A DNA stretch of 55,016 nucleotides from the IMG/VR virus record IMGVR_UViG_3300020202_001036, positions 1 through 55,016 of that record, one strand, 5' to 3'. The translations under genes were made by a program, and so were the position numbers. Shown in pieces: positions 15,268 through 25,619 of this stretch (within the stretch, counting starts at the first letter, position 1; every line of letters starts with the position of its first letter). Origin of the DNA: a virus. The notes under the pieces are model-generated. The model searched no databases. It was not told the DNA's origin and saw only the letters and a program-made list of their open reading frames with translations.

Positions 15268-17183
15268 TGCCGAACATTCGCGGCTTTAAACCGCTCACGG
15301 ATCCGAATTGGATTTCACTGGAGTTTGACGACGGCACGATCTCGAATCCCGTCAACGATCCGACTGGCGAGTATCGAAAGCAGGTATCCGAGATCGCCCA
15401 GAAGATCGCCGGCGTCCCACCGAACCCGATGGCTGGCGCGACCGCAAGCCTCGGCGGCGAACTCACGCAGGGCACTGGTGAGGCGATGGCGCGCGCAGAC
15501 GTCGCGGCGCCCCTCGCCGCTGGGCCGCGCACGGGAGCCATGGCGGTTGCACCGGTGGCTCCGGCGCCTGCTCCAGCGGCCGCAGCAAACACGGATGCCG
15601 GTCTCATCAATCGGGCGCTCACCACCGCGATGAAGCCGCAGCCGGAAGGCGGGATGCCGCCCGGCGGAGCCGCTCCGGGCCTGGGCGGGGCATCGCGGCC
15701 GGCGACGCCTCCACAGGCGCCCACCGGCGCCAGTCTCGGGCCGCTCGTGACGACAGGCACAACGAGCAGCTGGCAGCGACAGAAGGGCAGCCAGACGAGC
15801 ACCAGCGGGCTAGCTGAAGCGGACCGACCCAGGGTCGAGGCCGCAAACGAGGGCGCCGTGAAGGCCGCCGAGACCGCGAACACCGAGGACTACGTGTCCA
15901 AGGCGACGCAGTACTGGCACGAGTTCGGCCGGCTCAGCGAGGACGCCAAGCGCCAGATCGCGCAGCGCGCCACGCTGCAGGAGCAGGAGCGCCGCTTCGA
16001 CGAGTCGCTGAACGCCGCGTACCGTCGCCTCGACGAGACGGCGGCGCGCCCCGTCGATCCAGCGCAGGCATTCGCTGGCGAAAAGGGCTGGTACGCTTTC
16101 ATGGCCGGCTTCGGCGACGTGCTCCGCAACGTGGGCTCGGCGCTCGCCGGCAAGGGCCCCGTCGCAGACCCCGGCGCGACGCTGGATGCGCTCGTCGAGC
16201 GCTCCGTGAACCTGCAGATGGCCCAGAAAAAGGCCGACTACGAGGCAGGGCGCATCGGCATCGACCGGCTCACCGCCGACCGCGAGACGGTGCGGCACCG
16301 CTTGGGTGTGGTACTCCAGCAACTCGCCACGACGGAGCTCGCGAAGGCTCAGACGGAGCAGGCCTATCAAGGCCTCGGAGCCGTCAAGGCCAAGGGCGAC
16401 GCGATCGTGGCCGATGCGCGCGCAAAGGCAGCGGCGGCGACGGCTCGGCAAGAGACCACCAGCACGACGGACAGCCAGGTCAGCGGCGGCACGACGCAGC
16501 GAGAGCGCCAGCCAGCAGGAGGCGGAGCCTCGCTCGAGCAACTGTCGAAGATTTTGGACATCGAGAAAAAGAAGCTCGAGCTCCGGAACGCGCAGCTCGA
16601 CAGCGCCACCACGGAGGATGTCTCTGCAGCTATCGGCAAGGAAGTCAGCCCGGAGCGGGCGAAGCAACTCCGCGACACGGTCAAAGAAAACGCCGTGCCG
16701 CTCGCAAAGCTCGGCTCGTTCATGCAGGGGATGAAAGAACAGCTCCGCATCAACGGTGCGACCGTGAATTGGGAAACGGGTCAGGTGCAGTGGCCCAAGG
16801 ATCTCAGCGGCGTCAGCGCAGTGAAGCCGTCGGACGTGCTCGGCAAGGACTTGGGCGAGGCGTTCAACACGAACGAAGACCAACTGCGAAAGCAGATGGC
16901 TTTCAACAAGGAACTGCTCACCACGGACACGACGGGTGCCGTTGCCACGCCGGAGCAAGCGGCAACGTTCGAACAAGTGCTGGGCGGAGCCGCGCGAAAC
17001 GAAGACGCTTACAAATCATCCGTGGAACGCGCGGTCAAGTATCTCGTGTCTCGCCGCCATGGGTTCCTGACGGCGATGGGCACAGAGGGATCGGCGCTTT
17101 ACAAGGCCACCGAAGACAAGCTGAGGAACGCGCAGCAAGCGAAGATGAATGAACTCGGCACGCTTCCGGAGGGGCGCCGATAA
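15267..17183 (+). CDS. Internal virion / ejection protein 2 (candidate)
   Basis: This is a 638-residue protein from ATG 15267, whose A is the last base of the preceding TAA. Residues about 50-200 are low-complexity Ala/Pro/Gly. They are followed by long charged helices ('YWHEFGRLSEDAKRQIAQRA', 'TLQEQERRFDESLNAAYRRL') and a short hydrophobic stretch (WYAFMAGFGDVLRNVGSALAG). No catalytic motif is seen. The placement between two other large virion-type genes and upstream of the portal argues for an ejected internal protein. Confidence 0.55.
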   Translation: MPNIRGFKPLTDPNWISLEFDDGTISNPVNDPTGEYRKQVSEIAQKIAGVPPNPMAGATASLGGELTQGTGEAMARADVAAPLAAGPRTGAMAVAPVAPAPAPAAAANTDAGLINRALTTAMKPQPEGGMPPGGAAPGLGGASRPATPPQAPTGASLGPLVTTGTTSSWQRQKGSQTSTSGLAEADRPRVEAANEGAVKAAETANTEDYVSKATQYWHEFGRLSEDAKRQIAQRATLQEQERRFDESLNAAYRRLDETAARPVDPAQAFAGEKGWYAFMAGFGDVLRNVGSALAGKGPVADPGATLDALVERSVNLQMAQKKADYEAGRIGIDRLTADRETVRHRLGVVLQQLATTELAKAQTEQAYQGLGAVKAKGDAIVADARAKAAAATARQETTSTTDSQVSGGTTQRERQPAGGGASLEQLSKILDIEKKKLELRNAQLDSATTEDVSAAIGKEVSPERAKQLRDTVKENAVPLAKLGSFMQGMKEQLRINGATVNWETGQVQWPKDLSGVSAVKPSDVLGKDLGEAFNTNEDQLRKQMAFNKELLTTDTTGAVATPEQAATFEQVLGGAARNEDAYKSSVERAVKYLVSRRHGFLTAMGTEGSALYKATEDKLRNAQQAKMNELGTLPEGRR

Positions 17184-20100
17184 TGGCCGTACTCATAAAT
17201 AAAGAGACCGGCCAGGCCTTCGAGGTCTCCGACGACGAGGCGCCCCAAGCCGCGGCGGACATGGATCTCGTGCCGGCGACTCCGGACCAGATCGAGTGGC
17301 TGCGCAAACAACGCGAGTACGAAGCAAAGCCCGTCACTGAGCGGGCGCTGGAGTCTGTTCAGAGCTACGGCGAAGGCCTATCGCAGATAGGCGGCAAGGC
17401 GGCGCTGGCCGTTGGTGGCCTTGCTGGACTGCAGCCGATCCAGGGCCGCGAAGACGCGCTGTATCGCGCGCCGGACGTGCTCGAACGTCAGGAACGGCAT
17501 CCGATCGCTCATGCGCTCGGGGTGCAAACACCAGCCCTCACTCTGAGCGGAGCCGTTGGCGGGTTTGCGGGCATGGCCGCGGAGAGCGCCGCGGTTGGGT
17601 TGAGCGATGAATTGGTCGCGTCTACGCAAGAGGAGCGCGACTTCTCCGCCGGCGCCGCTGCGGAAGGCGCAGCAGTCGACCTGGCATTCAGCGCGCTGGC
17701 ACACGCTGCAACGGGTGTCGCGAGCCGCGTCGGCAACCTGCTGCTGTTCGGCACCGGCAACACGATGGCGCGCAACATCAAGCGCGGCCTCGACGAGAGC
17801 GCGGGCCCGGTCGTGCCCGATGACGTGCGCTTCGAGGGCCCGCTGCTCGAGGCGGAGACGCGGTCTGCGCGCGCCGCGGCGGCGGCCAGCCCCGGCATGC
17901 CCCCGGGGCCCGAGCGAGACGAGATGCTGCGCAGGGCGGCGCGAGACCTCAACCAGCAGGTGGAGACCGAGGGCGGCGACCTCTTCGAGCGCACCGCTGC
18001 GACAGCGCGCGAGAGCGCATCGGTGGGCGGCTCGGACGCGGTCGCTCGGCGAATCGACGACTTTCTGACCGAGACCACTCCGGCGCAGACGAGCTGGAGC
18101 GCGGACGCGACGCGAAAGCTCGACCAGATGCGTCAGGCGCTCGTGGCCATCGGCGACGAGCCCGCGGAGGCTGGCGTTGCTGCCCGGGCGCGAGAGACCG
18201 CCGACGAGGCCATCGCGGCGATCGACGGCGCCGCCGACTCCGCGGAGTGGTTCAAGGCGTCGGGGAAAGCGCGGGATCGCCTCGATGCGATCGCCGACGA
18301 GATCGCGGATTCCGACCTGCCCGAGGGCGGCGTCGTGGCCCGAGCCGTCGAGGACGCGCGCTCGTACCTTGAAAAGAGCCTGGCCGATCGAGCGCTGTTC
18401 GGCGCCGCGGCGGAGATGGACGCGGGGCTGCGCGGCGCGGCGCGAGACCAGATCGGCGCCGCGGTGCGCGCGAGCGGCGGCGACCTGCGTGCGCAGCTGG
18501 CGGCATTCGTTTCGGCCGACGCTGCCGAACGGGTCGTGATGCGGGCGCCGCTCGAGCAGGCGATCGAGGGCTTCGAAGATCTCGCGCGCGCCCACGAGCG
18601 ATTCGGAACGGCGCGGCCCAGGGATATCGAGACGCTACGCGAGAACGCGGCGTCGCTCCGTCGCGCCCTGACGTTGGCTGACGACGTTGGCGCAGCAACG
18701 CGAAGCGCTCCGGCGCCAGCCGCTCCGAAGGCTTCGCCGGACTCGCGCGCTGAGCCGAACTTTGCGCGTGCCGAGACCCTTGCGGGCCAGATTCGCCAGC
18801 GCGCAGCGGCGCACGCAAAACGCGCCGGTGTCCAGGCGGCGCAGAGGGTCGTGGACTACGCGGCGGGGCCAGGGCGCGCAGTGTACGACGACGCCGTCAG
18901 CGACGCGCTGAAAGGGGCGATCCAGACGGTCGGCGCGCTTGGGGGTCTCGCCGCAATGGGGCCGCCCGGGTTCGTCGCTGGCTGGCTCGGGGCTCGATCG
19001 ATCGGGAAGAAGATGGCTCCGAAGGTCGGGCAACAGATTCTCGATGCTGCCCAACGGTATGTCAAAACGCACGGTGCAGACACGGCCGGTGCTGCGCTGC
19101 TGGCGGCAGCGGCCCTGGGCGAGGGAGACGACGAGAGCGGCGACACGGACGCGCTGGCAGCCTCAATCGGAGGTCTCTTCTTCGCACGCCGGTTTGCCGA
19201 ACGCGCGCTGGGCGCCGCTGGCCGCGGCGCGAAGGCGTTGGGTGAAGGGGCCTATCGCGCCTCGGAGGCCGTCACGGGCGCCGTGGACGCAGCAACTGGC
19301 AAGGCTGCTCAGGCAGTGGGGAACGTCGCCTACAAGGCGGGACGAAAGGTCGGGGAAGCCACGGGCGCAGGGCTCGATGCCGTCGCAAAGGGCGCCGCGG
19401 ACGAGGACCTCGTCAAGGGCGCGATCCGGTCGGGTGTGCGCGACCCGAAGCGTTGGCTGGTTCGAAACACCCGTGGCCGCATCGCGGACAAGGCCGCCGA
19501 ATACTTTGGCCCGCGCATCTCGGGTGCTGCAGCGAGATGGCTGGAGAAACGGCACGGCAAGGCAGCGCAAGAGATTGTCAACGAAGCCATCAGCGAAACC
19601 GCGGCGGCCGGCAAGCGCGACGTCGCCTTGCTCGAGCAGCATTCGGCGCAGTCCGCGGCGATGGTCGAGGATGTTGGGGCCCAGATTCGAGCCGCGCTGA
19701 ACGAGACTCCCGAACAGAAGGCACGGGCACTCGAAGCTTTCCCGCAGCGCATCGGCGGCGATGCCCATGCCCAACGTCAGCTCTTGACGGCCGCTGTGGA
19801 TGAGTTGGCCGACGCGCTCGGCAAGGTCAGCGACGGAACCACTGCCAAAGTCGCGATCGATTTCGCCAACGCGGCGAAAGAAGCCATCATCAACGCTCGC
19901 ACGGCGCGCGATCGGTTTCGCATCGGGATGCAACTCACGGAGACGCTCGTTCACCACACGGCTGAGGTGGGCGATAGCGAGATGGCCAAGGTCTTCGGGG
20001 CGTACGCTGACAAAATGTGGGAGGCCATGGGTCAGCGCGAACTCTGGATGGGTGCGCGCGAGCTGGAGCGCGAGACGAAGCGACTCGCGAAGAAGCGCGA

Positions 20101-22180
20101 GTCGATTATCGCGAAGATCAGCGCTGGAGAAAAGCTGGGAATCGCGGCTCTTGTTGGCTCTGCTGCTGTTGACGACGACGAGACCGGTGCGGCGCTTGCT
20201 AGCGCTGGTGGGCTGCTCGCTGGAAAGCGTCTGATGCGTGAGGCCGCTACCGTGCCCCCGAAAGGAAAAGCGCGACGCCCCGACGGGCCCATTGCCGCGC
20301 TTGATGCACGCGACGCCACACCCACGAACTTCTACCCGAACAGCAACGCGGCTCGGAACGAGTATGGTGAATCGATGCGCGCGTATCGTGAGGCGCAGCG
20401 CGCTGACAACCTGAGAGCAGGAGAACTCGAAGGCGAGTTGTCGGACCTGAAGAAAGCGGGGCTAGTCACCGGCGCAGCCGGAGCGCTGGCGCTCGACGAC
20501 GACGACGGCGGGGCTGCGATGGCGGGGGCTGGGGCTCTGGGTCTCGCTGGCCGGCGTCTTGGGATGTGGAAGATCGGTCGCGAGTTGGTGAATCTTGACA
20601 ACGTCGCAGACCCTATCGCAAAGCTTCGCGAAATGGGCGCGAAGCCCGCTCTTTTGGAACGTGTCGCGTCACGGCTCGATGCCGCAAGCCGCCCCATTGC
20701 AGAGACAGCGATCGAGACAGAGCAACACGCAGCTGTCGCAGCAAAAAACCAGGCGCTTTGGAGCGACGCTGAACGCGAAGCCATTAGCGACTATCAGGGC
20801 GAAGGATACAGAGACGTAAACGAGGCGCTGCGCTTCGGCGAGCGAGCGCCAGCAGAGATTATATCCGCGCTCGATAAGGCAGTGGCTGCAGGCAACGTCA
20901 CTCCGGGCATGATCTGGCGCGGCGTCGACTTGCCGGAAGCAGAGATCGAGCGCTTAAAGCAGAGTTCTCACGTGATGTCTCAGGGCATCTTGAGCGGAGC
21001 GACCAACGACGCGCGCGCCCGCGTGTTTTCTCCAGGCGAGTACGGCAACAAGCCAGTCCTATTTCGTATCGAGCAAAAGACGGGTGTTCCTGTAGAAGAG
21101 AGTGGCGAAGCTGAAGTGCTCATGCGCCCAGGAACGAAGTTCGAAGTCGTAGGGGTTGGGCGAGACCGCTACGAAGGCGGTCCGTACACGAAGAACGACA
21201 AGGATTGGAAGTACATCGACACAATCGATCTTCGCGAGGTCGGTCAGGTTCCGGATAAGAGCCGACGGTCGTTCATGCGAAAGCATGGCGGCAAGGTTGC
21301 GGCCGGCGGAATCGTTGGTCTGGGTGCCGGAACGCTCGCTGTAGACGACGCCCAGGCGGCAGAGTTGGAGGACTCTCCTGACGATCGCACGATCGCCGCC
21401 CAGCGCATCCTAAGCATCGACGACGCGGCGACACGCCGGATCCGCCACACGGCGCGCGTGCTCTCTGGTCTCGCCGAGCCGCCGTCGCCAGAGGGTCTAA
21501 CGACCGCGCTCGGGCGATTCGGCGCCGAGTACGACGACCCGCGCTCCGCCTTCGAGGAACGGAAGACGATCCTGCAGAAAGCCGAGATCGCGCCGGCGCT
21601 GGTCTACGACGTGATCGCGGCCACGTTCGGCGACGTCGCGCGCGTGAGCCCGGAGCTCTATCAGGCCGCGTCGGCGCGCCTGCTCGATGGGTTCCGCTAC
21701 ATGCGCGAAAACCTGCCGCCCGAGGTCAAGACGTCGATGCTCTACCCGACCGGGCTGCCACCGAGCGAGAGCGCGATGCGCGACTGGGCCACGCAGTGGA
21801 ACACAGTGATGGACCCTGAGTCTGTGCTCGATGACATCGACCGCGGCACGGTGACGCACTTGCAGATCGAGACGCTCGAAGGCGCTCACCCCGATACGTA
21901 CCAGCAGCTGCGCACCGAGATCATCGCCGAGGTCGGCGCGAACTTCGCCGACATCCCGACTTCGACCAAGCAACAGCTCGACATTCTGTTCCAGGCCGAT
22001 GGCTTGGCGGGGCCAATGTTCAGCAGCGCGGCCGCGGTCATGATCGGGGAAGCGAGCCGCGCCGCATCGAAGCGAAAGCAGCCGGGGCCCGCCGACACCG
22101 GCGTCAACGATATCGAGGCGGCGCGAAGCGCGAACGGGCTCGAAGCGATACGCAGCAGCGTCACAAACAGGGCAACATGA
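17183..22180 (+). CDS. Giant virion protein with ADP-ribosyltransferase-like domain
   Basis: This is a 1665-residue polyvalent-type protein and the largest gene here. Residues about 1190-1355 resemble an ART domain: helix 'REAISDYQGEGYRDVNEALR', catalytic Arg in IWRGVDL (R1246), a strand with SQGILSGATNDA (1266-1276), and an E-x-E in SGEAEVLMRPGTKFEVVGV (E1309, E1311). Four Gly/Ala-rich segments interrupted by acidic clusters (about 637-670, 985-1016, 1092-1126, 1368-1395) look like membrane-inserting hairpins. The rest is helical, and the C-terminus (after 1400) has no known motif. It likely enters the host with the DNA and modifies host proteins. It overlaps the portal start (ATGA). Confidence 0.7.
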   Translation: MAVLINKETGQAFEVSDDEAPQAAADMDLVPATPDQIEWLRKQREYEAKPVTERALESVQSYGEGLSQIGGKAALAVGGLAGLQPIQGREDALYRAPDVLERQERHPIAHALGVQTPALTLSGAVGGFAGMAAESAAVGLSDELVASTQEERDFSAGAAAEGAAVDLAFSALAHAATGVASRVGNLLLFGTGNTMARNIKRGLDESAGPVVPDDVRFEGPLLEAETRSARAAAAASPGMPPGPERDEMLRRAARDLNQQVETEGGDLFERTAATARESASVGGSDAVARRIDDFLTETTPAQTSWSADATRKLDQMRQALVAIGDEPAEAGVAARARETADEAIAAIDGAADSAEWFKASGKARDRLDAIADEIADSDLPEGGVVARAVEDARSYLEKSLADRALFGAAAEMDAGLRGAARDQIGAAVRASGGDLRAQLAAFVSADAAERVVMRAPLEQAIEGFEDLARAHERFGTARPRDIETLRENAASLRRALTLADDVGAATRSAPAPAAPKASPDSRAEPNFARAETLAGQIRQRAAAHAKRAGVQAAQRVVDYAAGPGRAVYDDAVSDALKGAIQTVGALGGLAAMGPPGFVAGWLGARSIGKKMAPKVGQQILDAAQRYVKTHGADTAGAALLAAAALGEGDDESGDTDALAASIGGLFFARRFAERALGAAGRGAKALGEGAYRASEAVTGAVDAATGKAAQAVGNVAYKAGRKVGEATGAGLDAVAKGAADEDLVKGAIRSGVRDPKRWLVRNTRGRIADKAAEYFGPRISGAAARWLEKRHGKAAQEIVNEAISETAAAGKRDVALLEQHSAQSAAMVEDVGAQIRAALNETPEQKARALEAFPQRIGGDAHAQRQLLTAAVDELADALGKVSDGTTAKVAIDFANAAKEAIINARTARDRFRIGMQLTETLVHHTAEVGDSEMAKVFGAYADKMWEAMGQRELWMGARELERETKRLAKKRESIIAKISAGEKLGIAALVGSAAVDDDETGAALASAGGLLAGKRLMREAATVPPKGKARRPDGPIAALDARDATPTNFYPNSNAARNEYGESMRAYREAQRADNLRAGELEGELSDLKKAGLVTGAAGALALDDDDGGAAMAGAGALGLAGRRLGMWKIGRELVNLDNVADPIAKLREMGAKPALLERVASRLDAASRPIAETAIETEQHAAVAAKNQALWSDAEREAISDYQGEGYRDVNEALRFGERAPAEIISALDKAVAAGNVTPGMIWRGVDLPEAEIERLKQSSHVMSQGILSGATNDARARVFSPGEYGNKPVLFRIEQKTGVPVEESGEAEVLMRPGTKFEVVGVGRDRYEGGPYTKNDKDWKYIDTIDLREVGQVPDKSRRSFMRKHGGKVAAGGIVGLGAGTLAVDDAQAAELEDSPDDRTIAAQRILSIDDAATRRIRHTARVLSGLAEPPSPEGLTTALGRFGAEYDDPRSAFEERKTILQKAEIAPALVYDVIAATFGDVARVSPELYQAASARLLDGFRYMRENLPPEVKTSMLYPTGLPPSESAMRDWATQWNTVMDPESVLDDIDRGTVTHLQIETLEGAHPDTYQQLRTEIIAEVGANFADIPTSTKQQLDILFQADGLAGPMFSSAAAVMIGEASRAASKRKQPGPADTGVNDIEAARSANGLEAIRSSVTNRAT

Positions 22181-24162
22181 CCGACAGCGCACAGAACTCC
22201 AAGCTCGCGAGAACGATCCAGGATTCGATCAAGAATCAAGACGCAGAGTGTTGGATGCTGCGAAAGAACCAAGTCGACGCTGCGCGCGACCTCGGCGACC
22301 TCGGTGAGCGAGCGATGATTGAGAATTGCTGGCGAGCGACCCGCGCCTATCGCTTCGCGTCCTTGTATGAGGGCTTTCGACTCACAAACCTGAGCAGCTG
22401 GGGCGCCGACCTCGACTGCCTGCAGGGCATCTTCCCCGGGCTCGAAGCGCCGGTAATCAAGAACCGATGCCGCTCGCTGGTGCGGGCCTTCATCAACAAG
22501 AGCTTCGCCAACGATTCGCCGCTGCCGCAGTTCATGACGAAGGGCGGCACGTTCGACCAGGTCGCCGCCGCCGAGGACCTCGACCAGGCCATCTGCGCCG
22601 AGTTCAAGGAGCCGCAGGGGCGCTTCTCGAACAAGGCCGAGATGGATCGGCATGGCGCGCTCATCGCGACCGCTGCGACTGGCCAGTACGCAGTCTTTTG
22701 CATCGACTACGACAACGCCACGAGACCGGAACTCGAGCTCGACGACACGCTGACGCTCGGCATCTACCGCACCCAGCAGTACGGCGCGATCCGCCACGTG
22801 GTGCGCACCGTGTGGATGCTGCCCGAAGAGGCGATTCGAAAGTTCGGCCTCAAGTTCCGCGACAAGATCTACGAGAACCTCGAGATGCGCGAGGGCAAGT
22901 TCGTTGCGGGCCAGGGTCTGAACCGCGGAACCATGCCCACCGCGAGCACGCTCACGTTGGCGCGTCGCGAGGTACGCATCGTGATGGGCTGGGCCGTCAG
23001 CGTTGGAGACGAGCCGGGGCGGCAGATGTTCGTGCTGAGAGACGGCACCGTGCTCCGTGACCGTGGCTACGACAAGCCTGCGCCCCCCATGGTGACGTGG
23101 GAGTACGAGCCCGAGATCGGCGGCGAGGGCGGGACGCCGCTCACCCAGCTCATCTACGTCCAGGCCATGTACCAGTCGCGCATCTTGCACGACGTCGACC
23201 ACGCGGAGCGCAACACGCCTCAGGTGGGGTGGGCCGTTCAAAAGGGCACGCAGGGTGCTAAGTCTGTCCAAGGGCAACTCGCGCAGTCGAAGGCGATACA
23301 GGTGTTCGAGATCGACGGACCGATCGAGGGCGCATTCAAGGTGTTCGAGGTCGCGAAGTTCTCCAAGGACTCACTCGCGCTCGAAGGCGTCTACGACCAG
23401 GCCCAGTTCGACGACACCGGCATCTCGCGCAACCACGCCACTGGCACGAAGGCAGCGGGCACGACGAGCGGCGTGCACGAGAGTCTCTCGGCGAGCTATT
23501 ACACCGAGTCGTTTGCCGATGCCGAGCGCCGATCCATCGAGATGCGCGCCGTCGGCGCGACCCGCATCATGGTCTGGGTCCTGCAGACGCTGGCAAAGCG
23601 CGGCTTCGAGCGCTGGGTCGGCGACAAGGCGTTCCGACGCAAGTTGCGCGGGGAAGATCTCGACCTCGACGAGAGCAAGTACATCCTCGAAATCCAGCCG
23701 GCGAGCGAGGAGAAAGACACGCCGAAAGGGCGGCTCCAGAAGGCCGAGAAGTGGATGGCGGATCCATCGGTGCCATTCACTGGGTCGGACATGGTCCAGA
23801 TGTTTCGGACCTACGACGACACGCGCATGGCCCAGCAGCTATACGAACTCGACGGGTGGGTCGAGGAGCAGATCGAACGCTACCGCAAAACGCCGCTCGC
23901 CGAGATGGCAAAGCGGGACTTCTACCAGCCACCAGAGCGCTCGATGCAGATGGATGGGCTAATGTCCGCGTTGCGGATCATGAACCTCGCCTATCTGCGC
24001 GCGAAGCAGCAGGGCATGCCGCGTCAGCGACTGGTCTTCTTCGAGAACTTTTGCAACGGCTGCATCGCGCTGATCCAAGAGGAGCAGCGGCGGCTCGCGT
24101 CGTTGCAGCAGCCCCCACCCGGCGCAGGAGCGCCACCACCCATGCCCGCACCGGCGGGATAA
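22177..24162 (+). CDS. Portal protein
   Basis: This is a 661-residue protein. Its length, position (before the scaffold and terminase) and layout fit a podoviral portal: an N-terminal clip/wing region with 'IKNRCRSLVRAFINKSFAND', a long crown/stem region ('IYVQAMYQSRILHDVDHAER'), the late helical part (RLQKAEKWMADPS), and a Pro-rich tail. It would form the dodecameric DNA entry vertex and dock the terminase. The start overlaps the giant virion gene (ATGA). No exact family match can be verified without a search, but no other gene in the window fits this role. Confidence 0.75.
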   Translation: MTDSAQNSKLARTIQDSIKNQDAECWMLRKNQVDAARDLGDLGERAMIENCWRATRAYRFASLYEGFRLTNLSSWGADLDCLQGIFPGLEAPVIKNRCRSLVRAFINKSFANDSPLPQFMTKGGTFDQVAAAEDLDQAICAEFKEPQGRFSNKAEMDRHGALIATAATGQYAVFCIDYDNATRPELELDDTLTLGIYRTQQYGAIRHVVRTVWMLPEEAIRKFGLKFRDKIYENLEMREGKFVAGQGLNRGTMPTASTLTLARREVRIVMGWAVSVGDEPGRQMFVLRDGTVLRDRGYDKPAPPMVTWEYEPEIGGEGGTPLTQLIYVQAMYQSRILHDVDHAERNTPQVGWAVQKGTQGAKSVQGQLAQSKAIQVFEIDGPIEGAFKVFEVAKFSKDSLALEGVYDQAQFDDTGISRNHATGTKAAGTTSGVHESLSASYYTESFADAERRSIEMRAVGATRIMVWVLQTLAKRGFERWVGDKAFRRKLRGEDLDLDESKYILEIQPASEEKDTPKGRLQKAEKWMADPSVPFTGSDMVQMFRTYDDTRMAQQLYELDGWVEEQIERYRKTPLAEMAKRDFYQPPERSMQMDGLMSALRIMNLAYLRAKQQGMPRQRLVFFENFCNGCIALIQEEQRRLASLQQPPPGAGAPPPMPAPAG

Positions 24163-24177
24163 CGAAAGGCCACACCC

Positions 24178-25314
24178 TTGGCTGATGCCAGCACATTATC
24201 AAGTCGATTATCCGCCGCCCGCGCGGTCACGAACACACAGACCGGAGGCGCGGCGCCGGCGCCCACCAACGGTGCCTCCACGTCGTCAGCGCCAGCGGCG
24301 AGCACAGGCTCGCCCGCGGCCGACGCGAGCAAGCCAACCGGGACGGCCCCGGCAGACGCCAAAGAGACGCCCGCCGTAGACGCCGACAAGGGCACTAGCG
24401 ACGACACCAAGGCGGACGGCGGCGACAAGCCGCAAACGCCCGAGGAACTCAAGAAGCATTTCGTCGCGATCGACCGGCGCGAGAAGAAGCTCAAGCGGCA
24501 GCGCAAGGAGTGGGAAGCCGACAAGAAAGCAAAGGAGTCAGAGTTCACGAAGGCCCGCGAGGAACTCGTCCAGGAGAACAACCGCATCTCGGCGCTGCAG
24601 CGCCATGTCGAGCAGAAGCATGCCTGGGTCGCCAAGGGCCAGCAGGCTTGGGACAACGACGACAAGGTCGGCTTTGCCAAGGCGATCGAAAAGATGGCCA
24701 AGGGCGCGAGCCTCGCCGCGATCACCCAGTGGCTCGCCGGTGCCACGGACAAGCCCGCGGGCGCGGCGAAGGCGGAGCCGAGCGAAGAGGAGCAGGGCTG
24801 GCGCCGCGAGAAGGCCGAATGGGAGCGCAAGCAAGCCGAGGAGCGCGCGAAGGCCGAGGGCTCGAAGAAGGAGACTGCGAGCGCGGAGAAGCGCGACCAG
24901 GCCAAGGGCAGGATCGCGGTGGCGTTTGCCAGGCACCCGTTTCTCGCCAACCCGGACGACCCCCAGAAGCCCGACCCGGATGCGCTGCAGGAGGCGTTTG
25001 AGCGCTGGGAAGGCGCGATGAAGCACCGTAGACCGGGCCAAACCGCGCGCGAGGTCGCGAAAGAGGTGCTCGACCAGCTCCACGCGCGCGAGGTGCGCCG
25101 GCTCAAGCGGCTAGGCATCGAGCCCAAGACGGCAGCGCCAGCGAACGGCAAGGGCGCCGCCAAGGGCACCGAGGGCAGGAAGCAGGGCGAGCGCCTCCCC
25201 GAGCCGCCGCCCACGAACAGGGGCGTCAAGCCGCCGAGCCTCGACGAGACGCGGGCAAATCGCATCGCGGCGGCAAGGCGCATGACCGAGCAGCAGAGGC
25301 GCGGAGTCGTGTGA
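24178..25314 (+). CDS. Scaffolding protein (candidate)
   Basis: This is a 378-residue protein from TTG 24178 after GAAAGG. The first 80 residues are low-complexity Ala/Thr/Pro. Residues about 85-255 are highly charged helices ('LKKHFVAIDRREKKLKRQRK', 'EEQGWRREKAEWERKQAEER'), and the C-terminus is basic with an 'R-x-x-R-R-M-T-E-Q-Q-R-R' end. This disordered/coiled/basic build directly after the portal is typical of capsid scaffolds, whose basic C-terminus binds coat protein. No protease gene is evident. Confidence 0.65.
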   Translation: MADASTLSSRLSAARAVTNTQTGGAAPAPTNGASTSSAPAASTGSPAADASKPTGTAPADAKETPAVDADKGTSDDTKADGGDKPQTPEELKKHFVAIDRREKKLKRQRKEWEADKKAKESEFTKAREELVQENNRISALQRHVEQKHAWVAKGQQAWDNDDKVGFAKAIEKMAKGASLAAITQWLAGATDKPAGAAKAEPSEEEQGWRREKAEWERKQAEERAKAEGSKKETASAEKRDQAKGRIAVAFARHPFLANPDDPQKPDPDALQEAFERWEGAMKHRRPGQTAREVAKEVLDQLHAREVRRLKRLGIEPKTAAPANGKGAAKGTEGRKQGERLPEPPPTNRGVKPPSLDETRANRIAAARRMTEQQRRGVV

Positions 25315-25331
25315 GCCACGAAAGGAAAGCC

Positions 25332-25619
25332 ATGAAAGAGCTGAAAGTCAGAATCACCGTTCCGGGTCCGGAAGAGGACTTTTGCTGCCAGTTGGAGTTC
25401 GATCGCGAGTGCGTCCGCGCAATCATCGAAAGGGCCGGCGGAGTTCTGAAACCAGAGTGGGAGCGCGTCAGGCATGAGTTGCGCCTGGCCACGGAAGACA
25501 CGTTGCTCAAATGGGCGCAGCGGGCGCTCCCGGATCAGGTCGGGCGCGTGCGCTCCGAACTCGAGCTTGCCTCGATGACACTGGAGAACCTTCGTCGTCA
25601 CCAGGAGCGCAGCGGATGA
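25332..25619 (+). CDS. Small hypothetical protein
   Basis: This is a 95-residue protein (MKELKVRITVPGPEEDF...), with a beta start followed by two helices. ATG 25332 sits behind AAAGGAAAG. An alternative GTG at 25311 overlaps the scaffold stop. Its stop overlaps the next start (ATGA). It lies in the capsid assembly cluster. Function is unknown. Confidence 0.5.
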   Translation: MKELKVRITVPGPEEDFCCQLEFDRECVRAIIERAGGVLKPEWERVRHELRLATEDTLLKWAQRALPDQVGRVRSELELASMTLENLRRHQERSG

